A DNA stretch of 50,884 nt from positions 1-50,884 of the forward strand of contig VAWU01000026.1 in NCBI GenBank assembly GCA_005888325.1, written 5' to 3'. The stretch is from Actinomycetota bacterium. GTDB lineage: Bacteria > Actinomycetota > Acidimicrobiia > Acidimicrobiales > AC-14. The translations under genes and the position numbers were made by a program. Below are positions 1-7,285 of the stretch, piece by piece. The notes under the pieces were generated by a model, which made no database searches, was not told where the DNA came from, and worked only from the letters and a program-made list of their open reading frames with translations. Numbering within the stretch: position 1 is the first letter of the stretch; each line of letters opens with the position of its first letter.

Positions 1-33
1 CTCGTTGTCGACGACCGGCGGGATATCGCCCAT
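1..33 (-). CDS. possible 5' end of a gene cut by the window edge
   Basis: An ATG on the reverse strand opens a frame that runs off the left edge without a stop and reads MGDIPPVVDNE. It is preceded by a purine-rich GATGGCGG. Eleven codons are too few to identify a family. The gap to the next gene on the same strand is 40 bases, so it could be downstream in the same transcript. It may equally be chance. Confidence 0.25.
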   Translation of the reverse strand, partial: MGDIPPVVDNE

Positions 34-73
34 CCGCCATCGTCGCGCGATCGTCAGGCGAACCCGCTTCCGA

Positions 74-289
74 TCACTCGGCGTCGCCGATGGCGTCGAG
101 GATCAGCCACCACGAGGCCAGCCCGTGCTCGCACCAGGCGTCAGGGGCCACGAGGCAATCGTCGGGGCACCGGCACACGCCGTCGGCCATCCACTCGTCC
201 AGCGTGGTCGGGTCGGGTGGCGCCCAGCCGCTGTTCACCTCGAACCACGCGTGTGCGGCGCGGATCGCCTCGTCGGCCGTCGTCGCCAT
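74..289 (-). CDS. small Cys-containing protein of unknown function (71 aa)
   Basis: A 71-residue acidic protein that I do not recognise as a named family. It has a cluster of possible metal ligands, C39, C41, C45, C53 and H55, in the sequence VCRCPDDCLVAPDAWCEHG, which would suit a small zinc knuckle, flanked by Trp-rich helices (W15, W22, W33, W60, W61). The ATG is preceded by GATCGGGAG directly next to the start, so the ribosome site is unusual; a CATGAT hexamer six bases upstream of the start could be a -10 box of a leaderless message. The spacing of codon usage and the ordered Cys pattern make me think it is real; function is unknown. Confidence 0.55.
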   Translation of the reverse strand: MATTADEAIRAAHAWFEVNSGWAPPDPTTLDEWMADGVCRCPDDCLVAPDAWCEHGLASWWLILDAIGDAE

Positions 290-442
290 CTCCCGATCAT
301 GTCAAGGACCGGGGCGGTGCCGAAGCCGTCCCGCAACCCTTTGCCCGATCGGCAGTTGAATAGGTGGGATGCCGGAGGAATGCGGGCAGGAGCCCGGGCG
401 AGCTTCCGTACCCATCTCGCATCCGACCTGGAAAGGACTGCC

Positions 443-850
443 ATGACCACGAGCGTGAGCCACATCCCAGAGGGCCTGTCGGCGGTGACGCCGTACCTCA
501 TCGTTCGGGACTCGAACGCGGCGATCGACTTCTACAAGGAGGTCTTCGGTGCCACCGAGACGATGCGTCACGAGGATGGCGGGCGAGTCGTGCATGCGAA
601 GTTGCGCATCGGTGGCGCGGCGGTCGAGATCGGCGAGAACTCGGAACGCAACGACCTCGACCTCGACCGGCTTCCCCCGGTGGGCATGCACCTGTACGTC
701 GAGGACGTCGACGCGGTGCTGGCGAAAGCCACCTCAGCCGGGGCTCGCGTGCTTTACCCCATCCAGGACCAGCCCTACGGCGACCGCGAGGTCAGCATCG
801 CCGACCCGTTCGGGATCGTGTGGTTCGTCGCCACTCACCTGCACGACTGA
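443..850 (+). CDS. VOC-family (glyoxalase/PhnB-like) protein
   Basis: A 135-residue single vicinal-oxygen-chelate protein of the PhnB/glyoxalase superfamily. The N-terminal TPYLIVRDSNAAIDFYKEVF and the C-terminal DREVSIADPFGIVWFVATH are the two characteristic beta-alpha-beta halves of the fold. Members bind a divalent metal or act as antibiotic-binding or isomerase-like proteins; the substrate cannot be told from sequence. The ATG was chosen because GGAAAGGA lies about 6 bases upstream and because the family motif begins soon after; the open frame extends further upstream but without family similarity. It stands alone, convergent with the PadR-type regulator. Confidence 0.88.
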   Translation: MTTSVSHIPEGLSAVTPYLIVRDSNAAIDFYKEVFGATETMRHEDGGRVVHAKLRIGGAAVEIGENSERNDLDLDRLPPVGMHLYVEDVDAVLAKATSAGARVLYPIQDQPYGDREVSIADPFGIVWFVATHLHD

Positions 851-865
851 GCGCGGCTCCAGGGA

Positions 866-1792
866 TCACAGCCCGAACCGGTCGCGGTTCTGGCGGTTGT
901 TCTCGATGAGCGTCCACGACCGCACGCGGCCGCGTGAAGCGACCGCGAGCCAGATGAGGGTGCGTCGCCGCTCCTTCTCGTCGGGCAGCCCGAGGTGGGA
1001 GCCGGTCGTGTGGCCGAGCACGGCGACGGCACCTTCACGTTCGTTGATCGCGTGGGGATGGATCGTGTAGTCGGGAAAGCTCTTGAAGTAGCCGCGCCAG
1101 GCCTCGATGTTCTTCTCGCGCCCGACGAGCGGCGGCTCGTCGAAGACGCGCAGCTCGTGGTCCTCCGTGAGGAGACGGGCGATGCCGTGCAGGTCTCGTC
1201 GGTTGACACATTCGACGAAGTGGACCGCCACCGCGACCGGTGGCGCGGTCGATCGGCCGAGGCGGGCACCGGACGGACGCACGCCCGCCGGCACGCGGAG
1301 ATCGTCGAGCCATCCGAGGATGGCCTGCTCGTAGGCGAGGCCGAAGGCGACGACCGCGGCGGTGTGGGGATCGGCCGCGGGAACGTGCGCCGCGACCGCC
1401 CGATAGAGGTCGAGCCGCTGCTCGTGCTCGCGGCGGCTGTCCTCGAGGAAGCCCGCCAGCGTGTCGTCGTCGAGGTGACGCCCGAACCACAACGTGACGA
1501 GGAGCGGGAACCGAATCTGCTCCGGCCCCGGCGCCTGCGCGATCCACGCCCTGAACTCCCGCCTGCCCGCGGCGGTGAGCGTGTACGGCCGCCGGTCGCG
1601 TGCCCCCGGCGCGCCGGCCCGGATGAGCCGCCGCGCTTCGAGGGCGCGAAGCTCCCGGTAGACGTGGCTCGAGGTGATGTTCCAGAACCGTGAGAGCCCG
1701 CCCTCGACCTCCTGCAGGAGATCCCACCCGGTGCGGGGACCGTCGTGGAGGAAGCCCAGCAGCGAGCCCTGGGTCGCGTTCAGCCCTGTCAC
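866..1792 (-). CDS. PadR-type winged-helix regulator fused to a SnoaL-like domain
   Basis: Residues 1 to about 170 are a PadR/Vir-type regulator: a winged helix (LGFLHDGPRTGWDLLQEVEG, then YRELRALEARRLI and a RRPYTLTAAGRREF wing) followed by the helical dimerisation region. Residues from about 185 form a SnoaL/NTF2-like polyketide-cyclase fold (HFVECVNRRDLHGIARLLTED, YFKSFPDYTIHPHAI). PadR proteins usually end after the helical part, so the added ligand-pocket domain suggests a small-molecule sensor. I chose the GTG giving MTGLNATQG because AAGGGG lies about 10 bases upstream; an ATG 21 bases earlier (MSRGERAV) is possible but its AAGGGA abuts the start. Divergent from a PhyH-family dioxygenase, its probable target. 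Confidence 0.85.
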   Translation of the reverse strand: MTGLNATQGSLLGFLHDGPRTGWDLLQEVEGGLSRFWNITSSHVYRELRALEARRLIRAGAPGARDRRPYTLTAAGRREFRAWIAQAPGPEQIRFPLLVTLWFGRHLDDDTLAGFLEDSRREHEQRLDLYRAVAAHVPAADPHTAAVVAFGLAYEQAILGWLDDLRVPAGVRPSGARLGRSTAPPVAVAVHFVECVNRRDLHGIARLLTEDHELRVFDEPPLVGREKNIEAWRGYFKSFPDYTIHPHAINEREGAVAVLGHTTGSHLGLPDEKERRRTLIWLAVASRGRVRSWTLIENNRQNRDRFGL

Positions 1793-1806
1793 CGCACGTT
1801 CACCCC

Positions 1807-1855
1807 TTGACATTCCCTTCTGGAGGGTTAGCCTTTGACATTCCCTTAGGGAGGG
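1807..1855. promoter_or_regulatory. two 21-bp direct repeats, probable operator of the PadR-type regulator
   Basis: TTGACATTCCCTT occurs at 1807-1819 and again at 1835-1847. The similarity continues for 21 bases (1807-1827 and 1835-1855) with two mismatches, spaced 28 bases apart. Each copy contains a small dyad, CCCT-N5-AGGG. The pair fills the space between the PadR-type gene and the dioxygenase gene and covers their start regions. TTGACA at 1807 with TAGCCT at 1829-1834 could be a promoter for the dioxygenase. Role as operator is inference. Confidence 0.5.
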
Positions 1856-1869
1856 AGCAGGTGGACGTG

Positions 1870-2643
1870 ATGGTAGAGGAGATCGTCGCCCGACTCACTC
1901 AGGATGGCTACGCCACGGTCCCGGGCGCCCTCGAGCCCGACCAGGTCGCGGCGGCCAGGGCCGACCTCGAGGCGATCCTCGAGCGCACACCGTCGGGGCG
2001 CGACGACTTCGAAGGTCGGCGCACGCAGCGGGTCTATGCGCTCTTCGCCAAGACCCGCACGCTCGACCCGCTCGCGATCCATCCGGTCGTGCTCGCGGTG
2101 CTCGATCGCGTGCTCGGGCACTACCAGCTCAGCGCGCCGGCAGGCATCGCGATCGGCCCGGGCGAGACCGCGCAGCCGCTGCACCCCGACGACGCGATCT
2201 ACCCGCTGCCGCGTCCGCACGCCGAGCTCGTCGTCAACGTGATGTGGCCGTTGGAGGATTTCACCGACGCGAACGGTGCGACCCGAATCGTGCCCGGCAG
2301 TCATCGTTGGATCGACGAGCGACCCGATGCTGACACGTCGACGGTATCGATCGAGATGCCCGCCGGCACCGCGCTGCTCTATCTCGGCAGCGTGTGGCAC
2401 GGCGGTGGTGCCAACCGCACCGACCGCACGCGCCTCGGCGTCGTGCTCCACTACGCCGCGGCCTGGCTCCGGCCCGTCGAGAACCATGTCCTTGCGGTGC
2501 CTCCGGAGGCGGCCCGCTCGCTGCCGACGCGACTGCAAGAGCTGCTGGGTTACAACATCTACCCGCCGTTCATCGGCTACGTCGACGGGCGCCATCCGCG
2601 CAAGCTCCTGGAGGACGCGGGCGCGGCCGCAACGTCGAGTTGA
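1870..2643 (+). CDS. phytanoyl-CoA dioxygenase (PhyH) family Fe(II)/2-oxoglutarate oxygenase
   Basis: A 257-residue double-stranded beta-helix oxygenase of the PhyH family. The iron facial triad is visible as H105-x-D107 (QPLHPDDAIYPLP) and H177 (GSVWHGGGANRT), with R188 placed to bind 2-oxoglutarate. The ATRIVPGSH segment is also typical. Such enzymes hydroxylate or halogenate small molecules using oxygen and 2-oxoglutarate; the substrate here is unknown. ATG is used; GTG codons 3 and 9 bases upstream are in frame, and GGGAGGGAG lies 12 bases before the ATG, so the GTG at 1867 may be the true start. The neighbouring divergent PadR-SnoaL protein probably controls it. Confidence 0.88.
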   Translation: MVEEIVARLTQDGYATVPGALEPDQVAAARADLEAILERTPSGRDDFEGRRTQRVYALFAKTRTLDPLAIHPVVLAVLDRVLGHYQLSAPAGIAIGPGETAQPLHPDDAIYPLPRPHAELVVNVMWPLEDFTDANGATRIVPGSHRWIDERPDADTSTVSIEMPAGTALLYLGSVWHGGGANRTDRTRLGVVLHYAAAWLRPVENHVLAVPPEAARSLPTRLQELLGYNIYPPFIGYVDGRHPRKLLEDAGAAATSS

Positions 2644-2661
2644 GCCGGGTGACCCGTCCGG

Positions 2662-3786
2662 TCACGCGCAGGCGGCCGCCGCGGATCGCGAGAGAGCGAC
2701 AAGGCCGGCGCTGAGCTCCGCGGTCGTCGGCCATCCGAACCCGAGCCGGAAGTGGCGATCGTCGAGCTCGAACCAGTGGCCGCGGCCGACGTACGTGCCG
2801 TGCTCGGCGAGCAGGGTCCGGTAGAAGCACGCGGTGTCGATCTCGATCTCGGGCCGGACCCGCACGAGGCCGACGACGCCACCGGTGGGCTCGACCCACT
2901 CGAACGTGTCCTGAGCGGCCAGCCAGTCGCGCACGATCGCGAGATGGGCCCGGACCCCGTCGAGGATCGCCGGCAGGATCTGCGGCCGGGCCGCGAGCAC
3001 GCGGGCGGCGATGGCCTCGTCGAGCGTCGGACCGCAGATCACCACCTGCTCCTTGGCGGCCAGTAGCGTCTCCGCGAGCCCGGGGTCGCGGCACACGGCC
3101 CAACCGACGCGCAGGCCGGGCAGCCCGTACGCCTTCGACATGGACGACACGCTGACGGCCCGCGTCGACAGGTCGGCCGCCATCGGCAGCCGACGCGGTT
3201 CCGCATGGGTGAGGTCGCGGTAGGTCTCGTCGACGAGCAGCACGGCACCCGACCGTTCCGCGAGGTCGACCAGCGCGTGCAGCGATTCGACGTCGAGCAT
3301 CGTGCCTGTCGGGTTGTGCGGACAAGTGACGCTGATCAGCCGGGTCGTGCCGCGCCGCACCCGAGCCGCGAGCTGCCCGACGTCGAGCTGCCAGCCGTGG
3401 TCGAAGGCGAGGTCGACGACGTCGACCTCGGCGCCGATCGCGCGCGGCGTCTCGAGGTTGGTGGCGTAGTTGGTGCGCACCACGACCACGTGGTCGCCGG
3501 GGTCGAGCAGGGAGGTGGCGGTGCAGAACAGAGCCGCCGCGGCCCCCGGGGTGACGAGCACATCGTCGGGGCGGAGGCCGTCCCCACCCGAGGCGATCAC
3601 CTCGCGCAGCGCGGCGTCGCCGAGGTGGTCGCCGTAGCAGAGCAGCAGGTCGTCCAGCTCGAGCTCGAGGCCGAGGTCGGAGAGACGGCGATCGGCGACT
3701 GAGCTCTCGGAGAGGTTGTTGGTGATGGTGTCGTAACCCAGCTGCTCCGGCGACTCGACCTCGATCGGCATCCGTCGATAGCGCAC
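2662..3786 (-). CDS. PLP-dependent aminotransferase, class I/II
   Basis: A 374-residue fold-type I aminotransferase. Visible landmarks are N158 in PHNPTG, D186 in LVDETYR, Y189, the Schiff-base K218 in SSMSKAYGLPG and the substrate-carboxylate Arg in LRVGW (R226). It transfers an amino group or acts as a related PLP enzyme on an unidentified substrate; it resembles the aminotransferases sometimes called capreomycidine-synthase-like, but I would not assign that. The start is a GTG six bases after the stop of the LLM gene; an ATG 15 bases downstream is an alternative. It is the second gene of a two-gene unit with the LLM oxidoreductase. Confidence 0.88.
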   Translation of the reverse strand: MRYRRMPIEVESPEQLGYDTITNNLSESSVADRRLSDLGLELELDDLLLCYGDHLGDAALREVIASGGDGLRPDDVLVTPGAAAALFCTATSLLDPGDHVVVVRTNYATNLETPRAIGAEVDVVDLAFDHGWQLDVGQLAARVRRGTTRLISVTCPHNPTGTMLDVESLHALVDLAERSGAVLLVDETYRDLTHAEPRRLPMAADLSTRAVSVSSMSKAYGLPGLRVGWAVCRDPGLAETLLAAKEQVVICGPTLDEAIAARVLAARPQILPAILDGVRAHLAIVRDWLAAQDTFEWVEPTGGVVGLVRVRPEIEIDTACFYRTLLAEHGTYVGRGHWFELDDRHFRLGFGWPTTAELSAGLVALSRSAAAACA

Positions 3787-3792
3787 GCGCTT

Positions 3793-4824
3793 TTAGCCCC
3801 GCAGCGCGGGGAGCAGCTCCTCGCCGACGAGGCCGTGGTGCACGCGCGCGGCGGTCGGGTCGGCGTCGATCGTCGGGCCTGTGATCACGAGGCGATCGAG
3901 CCCGAGCGCCGCCAGGTCGAGCAGCCGCCGGGCACAGACGTCGGCACCGCCCACCACCGCGAAGCGGTCGACGAACGCGTCGGGGAGCACACTCGAATGG
4001 TCTGCCGCGTTCGACAAGTGGCGGTTGCTGTCGTACCGGCGACCGACCTCGGCCACCACCTCTCGGTCGCGCTCGCCGAGGCCCGCACCGGTCGAGCCCG
4101 GCATGGCCGAGAAGTGGGCGAACGCGGCGATGCCGCCGCGAATGAGATCGCGCGCCGCGCCGGCGTCCGGATGGCACCCGACGTTCACGTAGGCCCCGAA
4201 CGAGACATCCGAGTCGGACCGTCCCGCGGCGCGCATCGAGGCGCGCGCCAGCTCGAGCGCCCACGACAATCGATCGGGATCCGCGCCGACCGCGAACGTG
4301 ACCCGCTCGACCGTGCCCGCCGCGAAGGCGATCACCTTCGGTCCCGAGGCGGCGATGTCGATCGGCACCGCGGGTTGGCGCGCCCGGTCGAGCCAGCGCA
4401 GGCGGCTGGGGTGCCCGTTCAGCTCGAGCGTCTCACCGCGGAGGTACGCGTGGACCTCGCGGATGCGGGCGAAGAAGTCCTCGACCTTCATCGGAGGACG
4501 TCCGAGGTGGAAGAGCGCGGTGTCGCCGCGGCCGATGCCGAGCACCGCCCGTCCGTTCGAGACCTCATGCACGGTGGCGATCGCGGTCGCGAGCGCGGCG
4601 GGATGGCGGGTCGCGGGGTTGGTCACCCCGGTCATGAACTTCAGGTGCTGGGTGACCTTGGCGCCGAGGGCCATCGCCACGAACGGGTCGCCCACCAGGT
4701 TCTGCGAGTCGGTGAGCGCGATCCCGTCCCAGCCGCCGGCCTCGGCCCGTTGAGCGAGCTTCTCCGCGAAGCCGGTCTCGGGGATGCTCAGGGTGAAGAG
4801 CTCGAGGGGCACGGGCCTCATCAT
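3793..4824 (-). CDS. LLM-class F420-dependent oxidoreductase
   Basis: A luciferase-like monooxygenase-fold TIM barrel of about 343 residues. The N-terminal FTLSIPETGFAEKLAQRAE, GWDGIALTDS, the MALGAKVTQHLKFMTGVTNP strand and GRAVLGIGRGD are the flavin/F420-binding landmarks, and the protein ends in VHHGLVGEELLPALRG, as F420-type members do. In actinobacteria these enzymes use F420H2 or FMNH2 to oxidise or reduce small molecules. The ATG-ATG pair was chosen with GGTGAG about 7 bases upstream; a further 13 codons in frame upstream have no family similarity. It is first in a unit with the PLP aminotransferase and divergent from an SDR. Confidence 0.88.
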   Translation of the reverse strand: MMRPVPLELFTLSIPETGFAEKLAQRAEAGGWDGIALTDSQNLVGDPFVAMALGAKVTQHLKFMTGVTNPATRHPAALATAIATVHEVSNGRAVLGIGRGDTALFHLGRPPMKVEDFFARIREVHAYLRGETLELNGHPSRLRWLDRARQPAVPIDIAASGPKVIAFAAGTVERVTFAVGADPDRLSWALELARASMRAAGRSDSDVSFGAYVNVGCHPDAGAARDLIRGGIAAFAHFSAMPGSTGAGLGERDREVVAEVGRRYDSNRHLSNAADHSSVLPDAFVDRFAVVGGADVCARRLLDLAALGLDRLVITGPTIDADPTAARVHHGLVGEELLPALRG

Positions 4825-4904
4825 CCCGCACTCACCGGAGCCGTTCTTGGTCCGCCCAACCACCGCTGTGGTGGGTCAGCGCACCAAGAAGCACGCGACA
4901 TTCT

Positions 4905-4920
4905 CCTCCCTCGTGGGAGG
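4905..4920 (+). promoter_or_regulatory. hairpin that pairs with the ribosome-binding site of the SDR gene
   Basis: CCTCCC (4905-4910), loop TCGT, GGGAGG (4915-4920): a perfect 6-bp GC stem with a 4-base loop. The right arm is the only good Shine-Dalgarno sequence for the SDR ATG eight bases downstream, so the stem would hide it in the mRNA. Function in control of translation is inference. Confidence 0.4.
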
Positions 4921-4928
4921 CTGCCGCG

Positions 4929-5873
4929 ATGGCGAGCTTCGGAGCGAACAGCACGACCGACGATGTGCTCGAGGGTGTCGACCTGCGGGGCCGGCGGGTC
5001 TTCGTCACCGGTGCGTCGACCGGCTTGGGCGAGGAGACCGCGAGGTCCATCGCCTCCCACGGCGCGGCCGTCACCATGGCGGTGCGCGACCTCGATCGCG
5101 GTGGGGCGGCGGTGGAGCGCATCCGCACGACGGTGCCGGCTGCCGACCTCGAGGTGCGCGAGCTCGAGCTCGCCTCGTTGGCGAGCGTTCGGGCATGCGC
5201 CGCCGGCTTCCTCGCCGACCATGACCGTCTCGACGTGCTCGTCAACAACGCCGGTGTCATGGCTTGCCCCTTCGGCACCACCGCCGACGGCTTCGAGCTG
5301 CAGTTCGGCACCAACCACCTCGGGCACTTCCTGCTCGCGAACCTGCTCGCACCCGCGCTCGTCGCCGCCGCGCCGGCCCGCGTCGTGTCGCTCAGCTCGC
5401 GAGGGCACCGGTTCAGCGACGTGGACCTCGACGACCCCAACTTCGAACGCACGCCGTACGAGCCGTGGCTCGGCTACGGGCGGGCGAAGACCGCCAACAT
5501 CCTGTTCGCAGTCGAGTTCGATCACCGTTTCGCCGATCGCGGTGTGCGTGCCTTTGCCGTGCACCCCGGATCGATCAGAACCGAGCTGGGCCGCCATCTC
5601 ACCGACGAGAGCCTGTCCACCCTCGTCGCCTCGATGCCGCCCGGGCAGGAGATGAAGTGGAAGTCGGTGCCCGAAGGCGCGGCCACGTCGGTGTGGGCGG
5701 CCACCGCGGCGGAGCTCGACGGCCGGGGTGGGCTGTACCTCGAGAACTGCGGCATCGCCGAGCCGACCGACGATCCCGCAGCCCCCGTCGGGGTGCGGCC
5801 CTACGCGCTCGACCCAGCCCGTGCAGCTGCGTTGTGGGAGCTGTCGGAGCGGCTCGTCGGCATCGAGGGCTGA
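4929..5873 (+). CDS. short-chain dehydrogenase/reductase, retinol-dehydrogenase-like
   Basis: A 314-residue classical SDR. The Rossmann dinucleotide loop is TGASTGLG (27-34), the structural NNAG is at 106-109 and the active-site pair is Y183 and K187 in YGRAKTAN, with Ser156 in SLSSRGH. The insertion DVDLDDPNFERTPYEPW before the catalytic Tyr is typical of the retinol dehydrogenase/WW-oxidoreductase subgroup, which usually prefers NADP(H). Substrate unknown. The ATG has GGGAGG eight bases upstream. It precedes a small membrane protein by 27 bases on the same strand. Confidence 0.9.
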   Translation: MASFGANSTTDDVLEGVDLRGRRVFVTGASTGLGEETARSIASHGAAVTMAVRDLDRGGAAVERIRTTVPAADLEVRELELASLASVRACAAGFLADHDRLDVLVNNAGVMACPFGTTADGFELQFGTNHLGHFLLANLLAPALVAAAPARVVSLSSRGHRFSDVDLDDPNFERTPYEPWLGYGRAKTANILFAVEFDHRFADRGVRAFAVHPGSIRTELGRHLTDESLSTLVASMPPGQEMKWKSVPEGAATSVWAATAAELDGRGGLYLENCGIAEPTDDPAAPVGVRPYALDPARAAALWELSERLVGIEG

Positions 5874-5900
5874 AGCGAGGCCGAGGCCGAGCTCCTTCGG

Positions 5901-6386
5901 ATGTTCGCGACGAACCACGTTCTGGCCGGCGTCACGGTCGGGGCCGCGTGCCCCGACCGGCCGGCGCTCGCGTTCGTCGTCGGCTTCGCGACGCATCTGC
6001 CGATGGACTGCTGCCGGCATTGGGGCTACCCCGGGAACGCCGTGCACGACGCCCGCTTCCTGCGGGCCGCGGTCGGCGACGCGCTCATCGGGCTGGGCGT
6101 CCTCGCCGGCGCAGTCGTCGCGGCACGACGCCGGAGCCGTTCGTCCGTGCTGTCGGTGGTCGCCGGTGCGCTCGGGGCCGCCGTCCTCGACGTCGACAAG
6201 CCGACGCTCCTGTTCTTCGGCCGCAACCCGGTGCCTCGGGCGCTCCAGCAGCTGCACCATGCGGTGCAGGAAGGGGTCGAGGCGCCGGCGTACCTCCGCC
6301 GCGAGCTGGCATGGGGTGCGGCGCTCGCGGTCGTGGCCTCCCTGGCGCTGCGGCCCCGCTCGTCTAGTCCTTCAGCTCGACGATGA
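5901..6386 (+). CDS. small membrane protein, possibly related to membrane-bound hydrolases of the YdjM type
   Basis: A 161-residue protein with about four hydrophobic segments (roughly residues 8-30, 58-76, 83-100 and 139-152). The start NHVLAGVTVG and the motif FATHLPMDCCRHWG put His and Asp residues close to the membrane, reminiscent of the HxxxD-type metal-site pattern of DUF457/YdjM proteins, and QLHHAVQEG adds a second His pair. I do not assign an activity. The last 23 bases overlap the convergent cupin gene, an arrangement that is unusual but plausible because both frames look real to their ends. Confidence 0.65.
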   Translation: MFATNHVLAGVTVGAACPDRPALAFVVGFATHLPMDCCRHWGYPGNAVHDARFLRAAVGDALIGLGVLAGAVVAARRRSRSSVLSVVAGALGAAVLDVDKPTLLFFGRNPVPRALQQLHHAVQEGVEAPAYLRRELAWGAALAVVASLALRPRSSSPSARR

Positions 6387-6693
6387 CCTCGAGGTACTGC
6401 TCGCGTCCGACGTTGCGCGCCGTCTCGACGCCGCCCCGCGCGACGTGCACGATCGCGCCGGGCACCACGTCGGCCTCGAGGTAGTCGCGGAAGGGGCCTT
6501 CGCTGTCGGGCTCGGGGATCACCGCGATGCGATCGCCGGCGACCTGAATGAGCAGATGGTCGAGCTCGTGGCGGTGGATGGCGCTGTCCTCGCCGGGCGC
6601 CAGCCGCAGCTGCCACACACGGACATGCTCGTCCTCGAACACCACGCGGCTGCCGACGTCACCCAGCACACGGTCGTCTCGGCGCTCGGGCAC
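6364..6693 (-). CDS. small single-domain cupin protein
   Basis: A 109-residue cupin. The first cupin motif is visible as RLAPGEDSAIHRHELDHLLI with two His and a Glu able to hold a metal, and the second, weaker one as VPGAIVHVARGGVETARNVG. Such proteins are small metal-dependent oxygenases, isomerases or binding proteins; nothing here shows which. The start is GTG, with a TAGAGT -10-like box six bases before it, so the message is probably leaderless. Divergent from the MarR-type gene and overlapping the end of the convergent membrane-protein gene. Confidence 0.8.
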   Translation of the reverse strand: MPERRDDRVLGDVGSRVVFEDEHVRVWQLRLAPGEDSAIHRHELDHLLIQVAGDRIAVIPEPDSEGPFRDYLEADVVPGAIVHVARGGVETARNVGREQYLEVIVELKD

Positions 6694-6699
6694 GGCTGC

Positions 6700-6705
6700 A
6701 CTCTA
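6700..6705 (-). promoter_or_regulatory. -10 box of a probable leaderless promoter for the cupin gene
   Basis: TAGAGT on the reverse strand, followed by six bases and then the GTG start. This is the spacing expected when transcription begins at the start codon. No good -35 is seen. Confidence 0.45.
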
Positions 6706-6739
6706 CGGCACCGGTGGCGCACCTCCCCGGGGGAACTAA

Positions 6740-6768
6740 TTGACAGAGTCCTACAACTTTCCTAGCGT
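6740..6768 (+). promoter_or_regulatory. leaderless promoter of the MarR operon
   Basis: TTGACA at 6740-6745, 17 bases, then TAGCGT at 6763-6768, then seven bases and an ATG at 6776. Both hexamers and the spacing fit a housekeeping sigma promoter, and transcription would begin on or beside the ATG. No Shine-Dalgarno sequence is present. Confidence 0.65.
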
Positions 6769-6775
6769 CCCGACG

Positions 6776-7285
6776 ATGGCGATGGACCACCTCGACGCCG
6801 TCGAACGGGCCCTGGAGATGCTGTTCCGGCTGAACGCGAGCCGGAAGGTGCACGCCCGCCAGGCGGCCGCCGCCGGGGTGGTCATCTCACAACCCGGGTT
6901 CGTGCTGCTCCGCCGCATCCAGGAGGAGGGACCCTCATCGCTGGGCGAGCTGGCCAAGGTGACCGACATGGACCCCGCCGCGACCGGCCGCCAGATCCGC
7001 CAACTCGAGGCCGAGGGCCTCGTGACCCGCGGTTCCAGCGCCGGCGACGGCCGCGTCACCGTCGTGCGGGTGACGCCCAAGGGTCGCGCCATCCGCCGCC
7101 GGATCGCCGAGGTGCGCGACCGCCACATGGAGGACGTCCTCGACGCCTGGTCGGTGGCCGACCGCGCCGCGCTCGCGCGTCTCCTGGGGCGACTGGTCGA
7201 CGACCTGCGCTCGGTCCACTACCGCACCGTCGCCGACGCGGACACGAACAAGCCGGACACCGAGAAGGAGAAGCTGGCGAGATGA
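6776..7285 (+). CDS. MarR-family transcriptional regulator
   Basis: A 169-residue winged-helix protein. The HTH and wing are visible as SSLGELAKVTDMDPAATGRQIRQLEAEGLVTRG and DGRVTVVRVTPKGRAIRRRI, with flanking dimerisation helices. MarR proteins are usually repressors released by a small ligand. The start is placed at the ATG seven bases after the -10 box; a longer frame from a TTG upstream would run through the promoter. It overlaps the next gene by four bases, so it is the first gene of the amidohydrolase/DegT operon and probably controls it. Confidence 0.88.
   Translation: MAMDHLDAVERALEMLFRLNASRKVHARQAAAAGVVISQPGFVLLRRIQEEGPSSLGELAKVTDMDPAATGRQIRQLEAEGLVTRGSSAGDGRVTVVRVTPKGRAIRRRIAEVRDRHMEDVLDAWSVADRAALARLLGRLVDDLRSVHYRTVADADTNKPDTEKEKLAR

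Noticed and set aside
2662-4824. F420 or capreomycidine-type biosynthetic cluster
   Set aside because: Only an LLM oxidoreductase and one aminotransferase are present; no NRPS, carrier or tailoring genes adjoin.
3835-5655. 606-codon open frame on the + strand opposite the LLM oxidoreductase gene and running into the SDR gene
   Set aside because: Arg/Gly/His-rich sequence with no family motif; typical antisense or out-of-frame shadow in GC-rich DNA. The SDR and LLM frames carry clear motifs.
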